Below, piece by piece: positions 8,234 to 16,968 of a stretch of DNA of 64,000 nucleotides (the stretch's first letter is position 1; every line of letters begins with the position of its first letter). Made by a program: the position numbers and the translations under genes. Source of the stretch: Kaistia soli DSM 19436 (GTDB taxonomy: Bacteria > Pseudomonadota > Alphaproteobacteria > Rhizobiales > Kaistiaceae); assembly GCF_900129325.1 (NCBI RefSeq), contig NZ_FQUP01000001.1:682001-746000 (forward strand), given 5' to 3'. The notes under the pieces were generated by a model. It was not told the origin of the DNA. It did no database searches and was given only the letters and a program-made list of their open reading frames with translations.

Positions 8234-9711
8234 GTCGGCTCCGCGATGCGCGAGGGAACGGCCGTGGCGTGACGGCCGGGAATGACGAGAAGATCGCCGC
8301 GCGCCGGTAGCGGGGCATCAGGCTCGAAGGCGCGGACGAGCGCGAGCGCCACCTCGGCCGCCTGCGCCGACAATTCGCGGATCCCGGCCAGCTCGCCGAA
8401 CTGGCCGCGCGCCAGCAGACCGAGGGCAAAGATCGGCAAAGGCGCCGACGCCGACCCGATCGGTCGGCTGTCGGGGCCGACATGAAGACCGAGCTGCAGC
8501 GGGTCCGCCGCGATCTGGCCTTGCGCGGCGAGGTCGGCGAGGAACGGATTGCCGTCGATGAGCGCGTGCATCGAAGGCCCGGTCGCATTGACGACGTGAC
8601 CGAACCGGCGCGTCTCTACGCCTGTCCTGCCACGGGGCCGGATAGCGACGCCAATGCCGTCGGCGGCGGCGCTGGCCACCTGGATGGTACCTGCTTCGAT
8701 CGAGAGCCGTCCTTCGGCGCGGGCGGCGCGGACGGCATCGTCGACCGGCGGCGCGACCTGGTAGCGGTGCACGTCCCAGAAGGCGCGGAGATGCCGGACG
8801 ACACGGCGGCGCTCGTCCTCGGGAAGACGGCGCCAGATCGCCCGTCCCTGCAGCCGTACCGCCTCGATGACGTCCTCCCAGCGGACACCGGCAGGGCCTC
8901 CCGCGCCGAGCACGGCGCGGACGGACTGCAGCAGCTCGAGCGCCGTATCGCCCGGCAGCGCCGCAAAGTTTCCTTGGGGCTGGTAGGGTCCAGGCTGCTT
9001 GCGCCGCTGCGTCAGGCCATGGCGCGACAGAGCGACAATGGCTCCGCGATGGCCGCGCCGTCCCAGCACCGCGACGACATCGGCCGTGGTGAGCCCGGTT
9101 CCGACGATGAGGACGCCGGCGTCTTCGACGATCCCGCTGAGCGCGCCGGGCTGCCATGGATCGACGATCAGGCGGGAGTCGCCGGCGAGGGGAGCGAGCG
9201 GCCCTGGCAGCGTCGGGCGCGGATTGCCGGTCGCGATGACGAGCGCATCAGCGGGGATCGAGGCGCCTTGGTCGGTCACCACACTTCCCTGCCGTAACGC
9301 GACCGCGTTCGCGCGCACATGATCGATGCTGACGGCCGGATTGACTGCCCGCGCAGCGGTGAGCAGCCCTCCGACATAGTCGCCGAAGAGCGTTCGTCGC
9401 GCATAGAAATCGCCGTTCGGCTGCAGACCGGCCGCATCCGCCGCAACCGCACCCTGAGCGTGGGCGTAGCGATCGAAATCGCCTGGTTCGTCCTGGAACA
9501 CGGCCATGCGCGCGGCGGGGATGTTGATCCGGTGCACCGGCTCGTCGCCGGCATAGGCGATGCCGCGGCCGAGATCGGCCGCGGGCTCGATCAGCGTGAC
9601 GCCGAGCGGGCGCGCGGCGAGCCGCGTCAGATGCAGCGCCAGCGCCGCGCCGCAGAAACCGCCACCGACGATGACGACCTGCGGCCCGCCGCTGTCAGAC
9701 GGCATGGTCAT
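8227..9711 (-). CDS. FAD/NAD(P)-binding flavoprotein, paralogue of 4610-6010
   Basis: The 494-residue protein has the same architecture as the one at 4610: PQVVIVGGGFCGAALALHL near residue 10 and VLIVGTGLTTADVVAVLGRR near residue 200. It also shares RRVVRHLRAFWDVHRYQVAP with [20 protein letters not shown] of the other copy, so they are clear paralogues. It overlaps the Dabb gene upstream (17 nt if ATG 9711, 11 nt if ATG 9705) and the GST gene downstream (7 nt). An ATG further upstream at 9789 would overlap Dabb almost wholly and is rejected. Two diverged copies in divergent operons of one island suggest two different but related redox steps. Function unknown. Confidence 0.78.
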   Translation of the reverse strand: MTMPSDSGGPQVVIVGGGFCGAALALHLTRLAARPLGVTLIEPAADLGRGIAYAGDEPVHRINIPAARMAVFQDEPGDFDRYAHAQGAVAADAAGLQPNGDFYARRTLFGDYVGGLLTAARAVNPAVSIDHVRANAVALRQGSVVTDQGASIPADALVIATGNPRPTLPGPLAPLAGDSRLIVDPWQPGALSGIVEDAGVLIVGTGLTTADVVAVLGRRGHRGAIVALSRHGLTQRRKQPGPYQPQGNFAALPGDTALELLQSVRAVLGAGGPAGVRWEDVIEAVRLQGRAIWRRLPEDERRRVVRHLRAFWDVHRYQVAPPVDDAVRAARAEGRLSIEAGTIQVASAAADGIGVAIRPRGRTGVETRRFGHVVNATGPSMHALIDGNPFLADLAAQGQIAADPLQLGLHVGPDSRPIGSASAPLPIFALGLLARGQFGELAGIRELSAQAAEVALALVRAFEPDAPLPARGDLLVIPGRHATAVPSRIAEPTC

Positions 9712-9988
9712 GCTCGGCGAAATGGGCGATATGCGGCCCGCCGAAAGCCACCGCCGCGACATGGGCCGGATGGTCGAGATAGCGGTCAACGGCGGCGAGA
9801 TCGTCGAAACTCGCGATCAGCACGAAGCGGTAGGATCCGGGCCGTTTGCCCTCGTCCTCGATGATCGCCCAGTCCAGGATCTCCGGTATCGCCTTCGGCA
9901 GGGCGTTCAACAGGCCGATCGCCTCGGCGATCACCGACTCTGGCGTCTCGGGCTTGTAGGTGAACAGCACGACATGCCGGATGGTCAT
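9695..9988 (-). CDS. Dabb (stress-responsive A/B barrel) domain protein
   Basis: The 97-residue protein begins MTIRHVVLFTYKPET and has the Dabb pattern: hydrophobic strand, helix with GLLNALPKAIPEI, YRFVLIASFDDLAAVDRYLDHPAH and a His near the C-terminus. Dabb proteins form dimeric ferredoxin-like alpha/beta barrels; some are cyclases, decarboxylases or cofactor-free oxygenases, many are uncharacterised. It overlaps the preceding cupin gene by 4 nt (ATGA) and the next FAD gene by up to 17 nt, so it is an obligate part of the operon. Confidence 0.85.
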   Translation of the reverse strand: MTIRHVVLFTYKPETPESVIAEAIGLLNALPKAIPEILDWAIIEDEGKRPGSYRFVLIASFDDLAAVDRYLDHPAHVAAVAFGGPHIAHFAEHDHAV

Positions 9989-10344
9989 GCCGGCACCTCG
10001 ACCGTCTTCAGATAGTCGGCGAAGGGCAGGTCCGTGCCGCGATGCAGATGGCCCCAGCGGCCATGCTCCGGCATGACCCCGTAATAATAGATCGCGACCA
10101 TCGGCTCGGTGACGACAAGCGAATGCTCGTGACCGGCTTCGGTCAGGAGTAGGTCGCCCGGGCCGAGGCGATACTCGATCCCCTCGCTCACTGCGTCGCC
10201 GGCGCCTTCGACGATGATCCAGTATTCGTGGCAGTCGTGGAAATGCAGTTCGACCTCGGCGCCGACCTTGTGGCGCGCGATCCCGTAATGCTGGGTCTCG
10301 CTCCAGGCGGGAAAGCGCTGATCATCCGGCGTGACTTTGGGCAT
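9985..10344 (-). CDS. Small cupin-domain protein
   Basis: The 119-residue protein is one cupin domain: VELHFHDCHEYWIIVEGAG (motif 1, with two His and a Glu as metal ligands) and LGPGDLLLTEAGHEHSL (motif 2 with His). It differs from the longer cupin at 7047 and lacks the His-rich tail. ATG 10344 was preferred over upstream in-frame starts because MPKVTPDDQRFPAWSE fits a normal cupin N-terminus and it follows AAGGAGAGGCCC on the coding strand. It overlaps the end of the Tm-1-like gene by 23 nt. It may be an isomerase, dioxygenase or ligand sensor. Confidence 0.8.
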   Translation of the reverse strand: MPKVTPDDQRFPAWSETQHYGIARHKVGAEVELHFHDCHEYWIIVEGAGDAVSEGIEYRLGPGDLLLTEAGHEHSLVVTEPMVAIYYYGVMPEHGRWGHLHRGTDLPFADYLKTVEVPA

Positions 10345-11578
10345 GGGCCTCTCCTTGTGCGGCGATGAGGGTGAGCAGCCGCGCGACGCTGCGAGCGGCA
10401 AAGACGGGCTCGTTGATGTGGGCGTCAATCGGCTCGATCAGGACATGGACGCCGAGATGGGCGCGGAGAGCGCCAAACAGCGCCGCGTCTGCCTCCGGAT
10501 CGAAGAAGCGTCCGCCGTCCGCGTCCATGGCCGAGACGCCCTTCAGCGGCAGCAGGACCGCGACGGGTCCCTTGGCGGCGTTGAGCTTCTCGGCGATGCG
10601 GCGGCCGATCTCGGCATTCTCCGCCGCCGTCGTCCGCATCAGCACGACATTGTCGTTGTAGCGATGGATCAGACGGTCGCCGAAACGGTCCGGAAAGGCG
10701 CCGGGGCCAAAGAAATTGACCATATCGAGTGCGCCCGGCGCGACGACCTGCGGCAGTCCCGCCCTCCCCGCCGCCTCGAGCCGCGTCGGACCGGCCGAGA
10801 GCGTGCCGCCGACGACCTCGTCGGCCCATTCGGTCGTCGTCAGATCGAGCACGGCAGCGAAATGGCCCTCGGCGATGAGGGCCTCCATCGTGCGGCCGCC
10901 GATGCCGGTGGCGTGGAACGGCACGAGTTCGTAGCCGGCCTCGGCGAGGAGGACGCGGCATTGCTCCACCGCCGGCGTGGTCACGCCAAACATCGATGCC
11001 GCGACCAGCCGGCGGCGATTGAGGCCTGCGGGCTGGCGCCGCGCCGCGACCATGCCTGCGAGCGCGCCGGCGGCATTGGCGAGGATCGGCGCGGAGAGCG
11101 CATTGACGCCGGAGAAATCCGTGACCGAATTCAGCATGGCGATGTCGCTGCCGCCGACATAGGGCAGCACATTGCTCGCGGCGACGGTCGAGACCATCAC
11201 CTTGGGCACGCCGAGCGGCAGCGCCCGCATCATGGCGGTGCCGACCGACGTGCCGCCCGATCCGCCGATCGAAAGCACGCCGGCGAGCTGTCCCGTGCGG
11301 TGGAGGTCAGCGGCGATTGCCGCGCTCCCCGCCATCATCGCGTCGATCGCGGCGGCGCGGTCGCGCGATGCGCGCAGCGCCGCGAGGTCCGCGCCGCCGC
11401 GTTCGGCCACAAGGACGGCCGGGTAATCGGCGGCCTCGGGAGCATCGGAGAGGATGCCGAAATCGAGGATGCGGACGCGAAGGCCGCTCGCCTCGAGGCG
11501 CGCCTTGAGAAACGCCGCTTCTTCGCCCTTGGTATCGAGCGCCGCGGCGATCAGAGCGAAGGGTTCGGCCGCGCTCAT
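10322..11578 (-). CDS. Tm-1-like / UPF0261 ATP-binding family protein
   Basis: The 418-residue protein matches the UPF0261 (Tm-1-like) family. Seen are an N-terminal domain with ALIAAALDTKGEEAAFLK, a glycine-rich nucleotide loop GVLSIGGSGGTSVGTAMM, PLGVPKVMVSTVAASNV, and a C-terminal domain with GVTTPAVEQCRVLLAEAGYE, FHATGIGGRTMEALI and PLKGVSAMDADGGRFFDPEA. The plant Tm-1 relative binds ATP; bacterial members usually sit in catabolic operons and have no settled reaction. It leads the six-gene minus-strand operon. Just upstream, the next recognisable coding sequence is a truncated permease on the other strand, so the operon abuts a rearrangement point. Confidence 0.85.
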   Translation of the reverse strand: MSAAEPFALIAAALDTKGEEAAFLKARLEASGLRVRILDFGILSDAPEAADYPAVLVAERGGADLAALRASRDRAAAIDAMMAGSAAIAADLHRTGQLAGVLSIGGSGGTSVGTAMMRALPLGVPKVMVSTVAASNVLPYVGGSDIAMLNSVTDFSGVNALSAPILANAAGALAGMVAARRQPAGLNRRRLVAASMFGVTTPAVEQCRVLLAEAGYELVPFHATGIGGRTMEALIAEGHFAAVLDLTTTEWADEVVGGTLSAGPTRLEAAGRAGLPQVVAPGALDMVNFFGPGAFPDRFGDRLIHRYNDNVVLMRTTAAENAEIGRRIAEKLNAAKGPVAVLLPLKGVSAMDADGGRFFDPEADAALFGALRAHLGVHVLIEPIDAHINEPVFAARSVARLLTLIAAQGEAHAQSHAG

Positions 11579-11644
11579 GGCGCGGCCCGCCTGGTCGAAA
11601 GCGCCGCGAAGGCGGCGGTGTTGGCGCGCAGCGGTTCCTCGATC

Positions 11645-12109
11645 GGCATCCCGGCCTCGATGGTTCTGGCCCTTATCGCGATCGCAGCGCCTGGCTTTCT
11701 GGTGCATCGGACGCGGTTCGGCAGCCACCTCCAGGCGATCGGCGCGAGCCGGGCGCTAGCGGTGCTGAGCGGGCTCGCCATCAACAGAACGATCGTCCTC
11801 TCCTATCTCGTCGCCGCCGCCGCCACGGTTGCCGCTGTGACGCTGCTGGCGCGTGGCTCGGGCAACTCGCCGGGCTCGGAGGAGCCGCTGCTGCTCGAGA
11901 TGGTGCTGGCGACCTTGATCGGCGCCGCCTTCTCGCGCCGCAGGACCGTGACCGTCTGGGGCGCGCTGCTCGGCGTCGTCCTCGTCACCGCCTTGTCGAC
12001 CGGCTTCGCGCTGCTGCAGGTGAACATCTTCTGGGTGAGTGGCATCAAGGGCGGGCTGATCCTCATGGTGCTCATTGCCGCCGCCCTCGACGAACGGCTC
12101 CACCGATGA
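11645..12109 (+). pseudogene. 5'-truncated sugar ABC transporter permease (RbsC type)
   Basis: Only the C-terminal half (about 155 of roughly 330 residues) of a BPD_transp_2 permease is recognisable: LVHRTRFGSHLQAIGASRA, then transmembrane segments around INRTIVLSYLVAAAATVAAV, LLEMVLATLIGAAFSRRRTV and GALLGVVLVTALSTGFALLQ. Upstream, the sequence immediately becomes the start of the minus-strand Tm-1-like gene, so the first transmembrane half, the ATPase and the binding protein are missing. It ends with an ATGA overlap with the next permease, the normal operon spacing. The breakpoint lies between about 11580 and 11650. Confidence 0.75.
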
Positions 12110-13088
12110 AGACGCCTGCCCTCAAGGCTGCGGTAGAGCTTGCGCTGCGCCACGGCCTCCTCGTCATTCTGGCTGCGCTGGTGATCGTCTTCTCGCTGAA
12201 GGCGCCGGCCTTTCACAGCCCGTCGAACCTCCTCGCGATCGCCGAGAACAGCGCAGTCCTCCTGATCGTCGCGCTGGCGATGACGCTGATCATCGCGTCC
12301 GGCGGCATCGATCTCTCCATCGGCGTCGCGATCGATTTCGGCGCGGCCTTCGCCCTCGTGGCGCTCGAGGACTATGGCGCTCCCTGGTATGTCGCGGTTT
12401 TCGCCGCCGTCCTCGGCGCAGCGCTGGTCGGCGCTTTCAATGCGCTGCTGATCGTCGGACTCGGAATCCGTCCGTTTCTTTCAACGCTGAGCACATTCTT
12501 GATCGGCAGCTCGATCCAGCGCATCTACACCGATGGCGGCGGCCCGATCGCATTCCGCCGCATGGATCCCGCCTTCCGCAACCTTTCGACAGGCGATATC
12601 GCCGGCGTGCCGATGGAGATCGTCATCGCCGGCCCGGTGCTGGTCGCCTATTACCTGCTGCTGAGCGGACCAATTTCGGACACCGCGTCCACACTGTCGG
12701 CCTGCAGCCGCGCGCCGCCCAGGTCGCGGGGATCAGGGTCGGCCGCATCGTGGCGCTCGTCTTTATCATCGCCGCCGCGACCTCGGCCCTCGGCGGGGTC
12801 CTGCTGGCGGCGACGCTCAGGCAGTTCACGCCGCTTGCCGGGCAGTCCTATCTGCTCGATGCCATCGGCGCGACCTTCATCGGCGCCGCCATCCATCGCG
12901 AGTTCCGGCCGAATGTCCCGGGGACCCTCATCGGCGTCCTGTTCCTCTGCATCGTCGCCAACGGCCTCAATCTGCTCGGGCTAGACTTCGATCTGAAATA
13001 CGCCCTTTCGGGCCTCATCCTCGTCGGCGCCATGGCCATCGCCGGCTTTCGCAGGCGAGAGGCGGCGATCGGAAGCCTGTCGCGCTGA
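12106..13088 (+). pseudogene. Sugar ABC transporter permease (RbsC type) with a frameshift
   Basis: The first 185 codons encode a normal permease start (ILAALVIVFSLKAPAFHSPS, then ALAMTLIIASGGIDLSIGVA, the ribose-type permease signature). Near 12660 the frame breaks: the expected continuation ERTNFGHRVHTVGLQPRAAQ and VAGIRVGRIVALVF is found in another frame and runs to the stop at 13086-13088. Restoring one base near 12660-12663 would give one 327-residue protein, a normal length. It is either a real mutation or a base missing from the sequence. With its partner permease truncated, the transporter is probably dead. Confidence 0.78.
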
Positions 13089-13383
13089 GACGCGGCGGGC
13101 GTCCCGGAGAACCGCCTTCTGCCACGGGTCTGTCGAGGAGACTGAGACAGCCTGATGGACAGCGTCGCTGATGACTTCAGTCTCGCGAGAACTCCTACTC
13201 TAAATGTCGGCACCCGTTAGAAACGAACGGCCTTTGTCCATCGCCACGGCTTCCGCACCTATCGCCGTTCCACTGTTCCGAAGCCTTCTTTTCCCTACGC
13301 ATCGCGCAATGCGACTGCGGCAGCTTGACGGAAGCTCCGATTGGGGTGTCCATCGCATGGACACTCAGATCCTGGAGACGATG

Positions 13384-14202
13384 ATGAGCATCACACGGAG
13401 GTTGCTGCCGGCGCTCGCGTTTGCCCTGCTGATCCCGGTTTCAGCGGTGCCGGCCAAGGCTGCCGATCCGGCGCTGCAGGCGCTGATCGACGGCCCGCAA
13501 CGCTCGGAGAAGAACAGCGCCCGCGATAAATATCGCCATCCGCTCGAGGTGCTGACCTTTTTCGGGCTCACGCCCGACCAGACCGTGGTCGAGATCCTGC
13601 CCGGCGCCGGCGGCTACTGGACGGAGATCCTCGCCCCCTATCTGAAGGCGAACGGGCACTATATCGCGGCCAACAACGAGAAGGCCTCGACGTCGCCGGA
13701 CGACCAGAAGGACAACGCCGCCCTTGCGGCCAAGCTCGCGGCGAGCCCGCAGAACTACGACAAGGTGGAGGTCACCGAATTCGGTGCCGACCGCGTCGCG
13801 ATCGCGCCACCCGGCAGCGCCGACCTGGTCGTCACCTTCCGCAACGTCCACAACTGGATGGCCGACGGCGAGACGGCGGGCGCCTTCGCTGCCTTCTACA
13901 AGGCGCTGAAGCCGGGCGGCGTGCTCGGCATCGAGGAGCACAGGGGCGATCCGTCCAAGCCGCAGGACCCGCTGGCGAAATCGGGCTATGTCCGCGAGGA
14001 CGTCATCATCGGCTTTGCCGAAGCGGCTGGCTTCCGCTTTGCCGGCAGTTCGGAGATCAACGCCAATCCGAAGGACACCAAGGACTATCCCGATGGCGTC
14101 TGGACGCTGCCGCCGGCGCTGCTCCTCAAGGACGTCGATCGCGCCCACTATCTTGCGATCGGCGAGAGCGACCGCGCCATCCTCAAATTCGTGAAGCCCT
14201 GA
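13384..14202 (+). CDS. Exported class I SAM-dependent methyltransferase-like protein
   Basis: The 272-residue protein starts with a clear signal peptide (RRLLPALAFALLIPVSAVPA, cleavage likely after AKA near residue 26). A Rossmann methyltransferase domain follows: VVEILPGAGGYWTEILAPYL is motif I, VAIAPPGSADLVVTFRNVHN lies around motif IV, and LKPGGVLGIEEHRGDP is post-IV. SAM is not expected in the periplasm, so these signal-bearing homologues are puzzling and may not be methyltransferases. GGAG at 13374-13377 best serves ATG 13384, three codons after other possible starts. It is monocistronic; the 295-bp gap before it holds no recognised gene. Confidence 0.8.
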   Translation: MSITRRLLPALAFALLIPVSAVPAKAADPALQALIDGPQRSEKNSARDKYRHPLEVLTFFGLTPDQTVVEILPGAGGYWTEILAPYLKANGHYIAANNEKASTSPDDQKDNAALAAKLAASPQNYDKVEVTEFGADRVAIAPPGSADLVVTFRNVHNWMADGETAGAFAAFYKALKPGGVLGIEEHRGDPSKPQDPLAKSGYVREDVIIGFAEAAGFRFAGSSEINANPKDTKDYPDGVWTLPPALLLKDVDRAHYLAIGESDRAILKFVKP

Positions 14203-14382
14203 CCGACTGCCGCGACCAAGCCGCCACCGCTGCGAAACGCTTTGGCCGCTTTTCCTCGCTCGTAGTATTTTGTTTTACGCTAACGCCCAATATCAGCCAT
14301 CGATTGCGCGTGCGGGCGCTGCGAGGCGGTACGACTTGGTATATTTTTGTCCGAACGGTGCAGTTTCGCGACCCAAGGAGTC

Positions 14383-15885
14383 ATGATGCGGACGACAAAG
14401 GCCTTCCTACGCCAAGGGCTTCTCGCCTCGGCCATGCTGCTCTCGGCCTCCGGCTTCGGAGCAATGGCGGCGGATTTCGACCCGTCGGCGACGATCCGCA
14501 TCGGATCGCTGTACGAGCCGCAGAACCTCGACAACACGGCCGGCGCCGGCCAGGGCATCAACGAAGCCTTCAACGGCAATGTCTACGAGGCCCTCTTCCA
14601 GCTGACGGATGCCGGCACGGTCGAGCCGCGCCTCGTCGAGAGCTTCACCACCAGTGACGATGGACTGACCTATACCTTCAAGCTGAAGGGCGGCGTCAAA
14701 TTCCATTCCGGCGATCCGCTGACCTCGGCCGACGTCAAGGAGTCGATCGAGCGGGTGACGGCCGAGGCCTCGAAGAGCTCCCGCAAGAAGAGCCTCGCCT
14801 CGATCGCCAGGATCGAGACGCCGGACGACCAGACCGTCGTGATCACGCTGTCGAGCCGCTCGATCTCGCTGCCCTACAATCTCTCCTATGTCTGGATCGT
14901 CAACGACGCGGCGGGCGACATCACCGGCAAGGAAGACGGCACCGGCCCCTACAAGCTCTCGGAATGGCGGCGCGGCTCGGCGCTGGCGCTCGACAAGTTC
15001 GACGGCTACTGGGGCACGCCGCCCACCAATGCCGAGGTCGTCTTCAGCTATTTCACCGACGCCACCGCGCTCAACAATGCGCTGCTGACCAACGCCGTCG
15101 ACGTGATCACCTCGGTGCAAAGCCCCGACTCGCTGGCGCAGTTCAAGGACAATCCGGCCTTCAAGGTGACCGACGGTGCGTCGACCACCAAGGAAATCCT
15201 AGCCTATAACGATCGCGTCGCCCCCTTCGACAATGTGAAGGTGCGCAAGGCGCTTGCCCGCGCCGTCGACAAGGCCAAGCTGCTCAACTCGATCTGGGGC
15301 GATTACGGCACGCTGATCGGCTCGTTCGTGCCCCCGACCGACCCCTGGTACGAGGACCTCACCAAGGTCGATCCCTACGACGTCGAGAGCGCCAAGGCGC
15401 TGCTGGCCGAGGCCGGATTCAAGGACGGCTTCAGCTTCACGCTCGACACGCCCGATTATGACCCGCATCCGATCGTTGCGCAGTTCCTGCAGGCCGAATT
15501 TGCCAAGGTCGGCGTCAAGATGAACATCAACATCATCACCGCCAATGAATGGTACACGAAGGTCTACAAGCAGCACGACTTCCAGGCGACGCTCCAGGAA
15601 CACGTCAACCACCGTGACATCGTCTTCTACGGAAATCCGGACTTCTATTGGGGCTACAACAACCCCGAGGTGGTGAAGCTGATCGCTGATTCTGAAACGG
15701 TCGGCTCGGCCGACGAACAGACGGCGAAGCTCAAGGAAGCGAACCGCCTCATCGCCGAGGACGCAGCGAGCAACTGGCTGTACCTCTATCCGCAGATCGT
15801 GGTTTCGGCGGCCGATGTCTCCGGCTATCCGGTCAACGGCCTGAATTCCCAGTTCTACGCCTACGACATCAAGAAGACGCCCTAA
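14383..15885 (+). CDS. Peptide/nickel-type ABC transporter substrate-binding protein (SBP_bac_5)
   Basis: The 500-residue periplasmic binding protein of the DppA/OppA class has a signal peptide (LRQGLLASAMLLSASGFGAM) and then RIGSLYEPQNLDNTAGAG, YEALFQLTDAGTVEPRLVES and LTYTFKLKGGVKFHSGDPLT, all family landmarks. AAGGAG at 14375-14380 precedes tandem ATGs at 14383 and 14386; either may be used. It captures an oligopeptide or similar ligand for the permease/ATPase genes that follow (16009-19380). A strong intercistronic hairpin at 15900-15940 follows its stop, which would favour excess production of the binding protein. Confidence 0.92.
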   Translation: MMRTTKAFLRQGLLASAMLLSASGFGAMAADFDPSATIRIGSLYEPQNLDNTAGAGQGINEAFNGNVYEALFQLTDAGTVEPRLVESFTTSDDGLTYTFKLKGGVKFHSGDPLTSADVKESIERVTAEASKSSRKKSLASIARIETPDDQTVVITLSSRSISLPYNLSYVWIVNDAAGDITGKEDGTGPYKLSEWRRGSALALDKFDGYWGTPPTNAEVVFSYFTDATALNNALLTNAVDVITSVQSPDSLAQFKDNPAFKVTDGASTTKEILAYNDRVAPFDNVKVRKALARAVDKAKLLNSIWGDYGTLIGSFVPPTDPWYEDLTKVDPYDVESAKALLAEAGFKDGFSFTLDTPDYDPHPIVAQFLQAEFAKVGVKMNINIITANEWYTKVYKQHDFQATLQEHVNHRDIVFYGNPDFYWGYNNPEVVKLIADSETVGSADEQTAKLKEANRLIAEDAASNWLYLYPQIVVSAADVSGYPVNGLNSQFYAYDIKKTP

Positions 15886-15899
15886 CCTCCGCTGCTGCC

Positions 15900-15940
15900 G
15901 CCGCCACTGTCGCCTCCTTCGCGGAGGCGATCGTGGCGGC
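15900..15940 (+). terminator. Intercistronic hairpin after the peptide-binding-protein gene
   Basis: GCCGCCAC (15900-15907) pairs with GTGGCGGC (15933-15940), and inside it CGCCTCC (15911-15917) pairs with GGAGGCG (15923-15929) around a TTCGC loop. The two helices are separated by a symmetrical 3x3 internal loop. No T-run follows, so it is more likely an mRNA-protecting or attenuating stem between the binding protein and permease genes than a full terminator. Confidence 0.6.
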
Positions 15941-16008
15941 GCGAGGCTTCGCATACGGCTCGACTGGTGATAGCCCGGGTGCGGGGCAAAGCGGCGAAAG
16001 GATTGAAC

Positions 16009-16968
16009 GTGGCCAGTTACATCGCGCGGCGATCTCTGATTCTTGTGCTGTCGCTGTTCGTCGCGGCCATCGTCCTGTTCGCCCTCCTCCGCCTTTTGCC
16101 CGGCGATCCGGCCAATGCGCTGCTCGGTGTCGGCGCGACCCCTGAGCAGATCGCCGCTGCGCGCGCGCAGATCGGTTCGGACCAGCCGCTGACGGTGCAG
16201 TTCGCACGTTTCGTTACCAGCCTCGCCCGCTTCGATTTCGGGACATCCTTCGTCAGCAAAGCGCCGGTGCTCGGCGAGATCGCCAACCGCATGAGCGTGA
16301 CGGCGCCGCTGACGCTCGCCGGGTTCTTCGTGGCTGTCATCATCGCCGTACCGCTTGGCATCGTCGCAGCAGCGCGCGCCGACCGTTGGTATGGGGCGGC
16401 CATCTCGGTCTTCAGCCAGTTCGGCATCGCGATCCCCGTGTTCTGGCTCGGCATCCTGCTCGTCGCGCTGTTCGCGATACGCTGGCGTATCTTCCCTTCA
16501 GGCGGCTTTCCGCTGAAGGGCTGGGAGCGACCAGGGGAAGCCGCCGTTGCGCTCGCGTTGCCGGTGCTGACCGTCGCGCTGGTGATCGCAGCATCGCTCG
16601 TTCGCTATGTCAGGGCGTCGACGCTCGACGTTCTCTCATCCGACTATCTGCGCACCGCCCGTGCGCTTGGCGCCCGCTTTCCCGAAGCACTCGTGCGGCA
16701 TGGCATCCGCAACGGCGCGGTCCCTGTCGTATCTGTCCTTGGCATCGAACTGGCAACGACCCTGCTCGGCGCCGTCGTCGTGGAAAGGGTGTTCGCGCTG
16801 CCTGGCCTCGGCTCGATGCTTCTGCTGGCCATCCAGCAGCGTGACTATCCAAACGTCCAGGGCGTCCTGTTCGTCTCGACGCTGATCGTGCTTCTGATCG
16901 GATTTGCCGCGGACATCCTGCAGAGGTTCATCGATCCGCGGCTGCGCACAACAGGGGCCGACCGATGA
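16009..16968 (+). CDS. Peptide-type ABC transporter permease (DppB-like)
   Basis: This 319-residue inner-membrane permease has an N-terminal helix, LFALLRLLPGDPANALLGVG (the DppB LPGDP motif), and about six transmembrane segments. A binding-protein-dependent transport signature lies around YLRTARALGARFPEALVRHG. GTG 16009 is preferred because AAAGGA lies 6-7 nt upstream and MASYIARRSL is a usual start; a GTG at 15967 is in frame but lacks an RBS. Its stop overlaps the next permease start in ATGA. It pairs with the 16965 product to form the channel. Confidence 0.92.
   Translation: MASYIARRSLILVLSLFVAAIVLFALLRLLPGDPANALLGVGATPEQIAAARAQIGSDQPLTVQFARFVTSLARFDFGTSFVSKAPVLGEIANRMSVTAPLTLAGFFVAVIIAVPLGIVAAARADRWYGAAISVFSQFGIAIPVFWLGILLVALFAIRWRIFPSGGFPLKGWERPGEAAVALALPVLTVALVIAASLVRYVRASTLDVLSSDYLRTARALGARFPEALVRHGIRNGAVPVVSVLGIELATTLLGAVVVERVFALPGLGSMLLLAIQQRDYPNVQGVLFVSTLIVLLIGFAADILQRFIDPRLRTTGADR

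Noticed and set aside
10331-11640. Plus-strand open frame running into the permease remnant
   Set aside because: Before about 11645 it is only the antisense of the Tm-1-like gene; only the last 155 codons look like protein.
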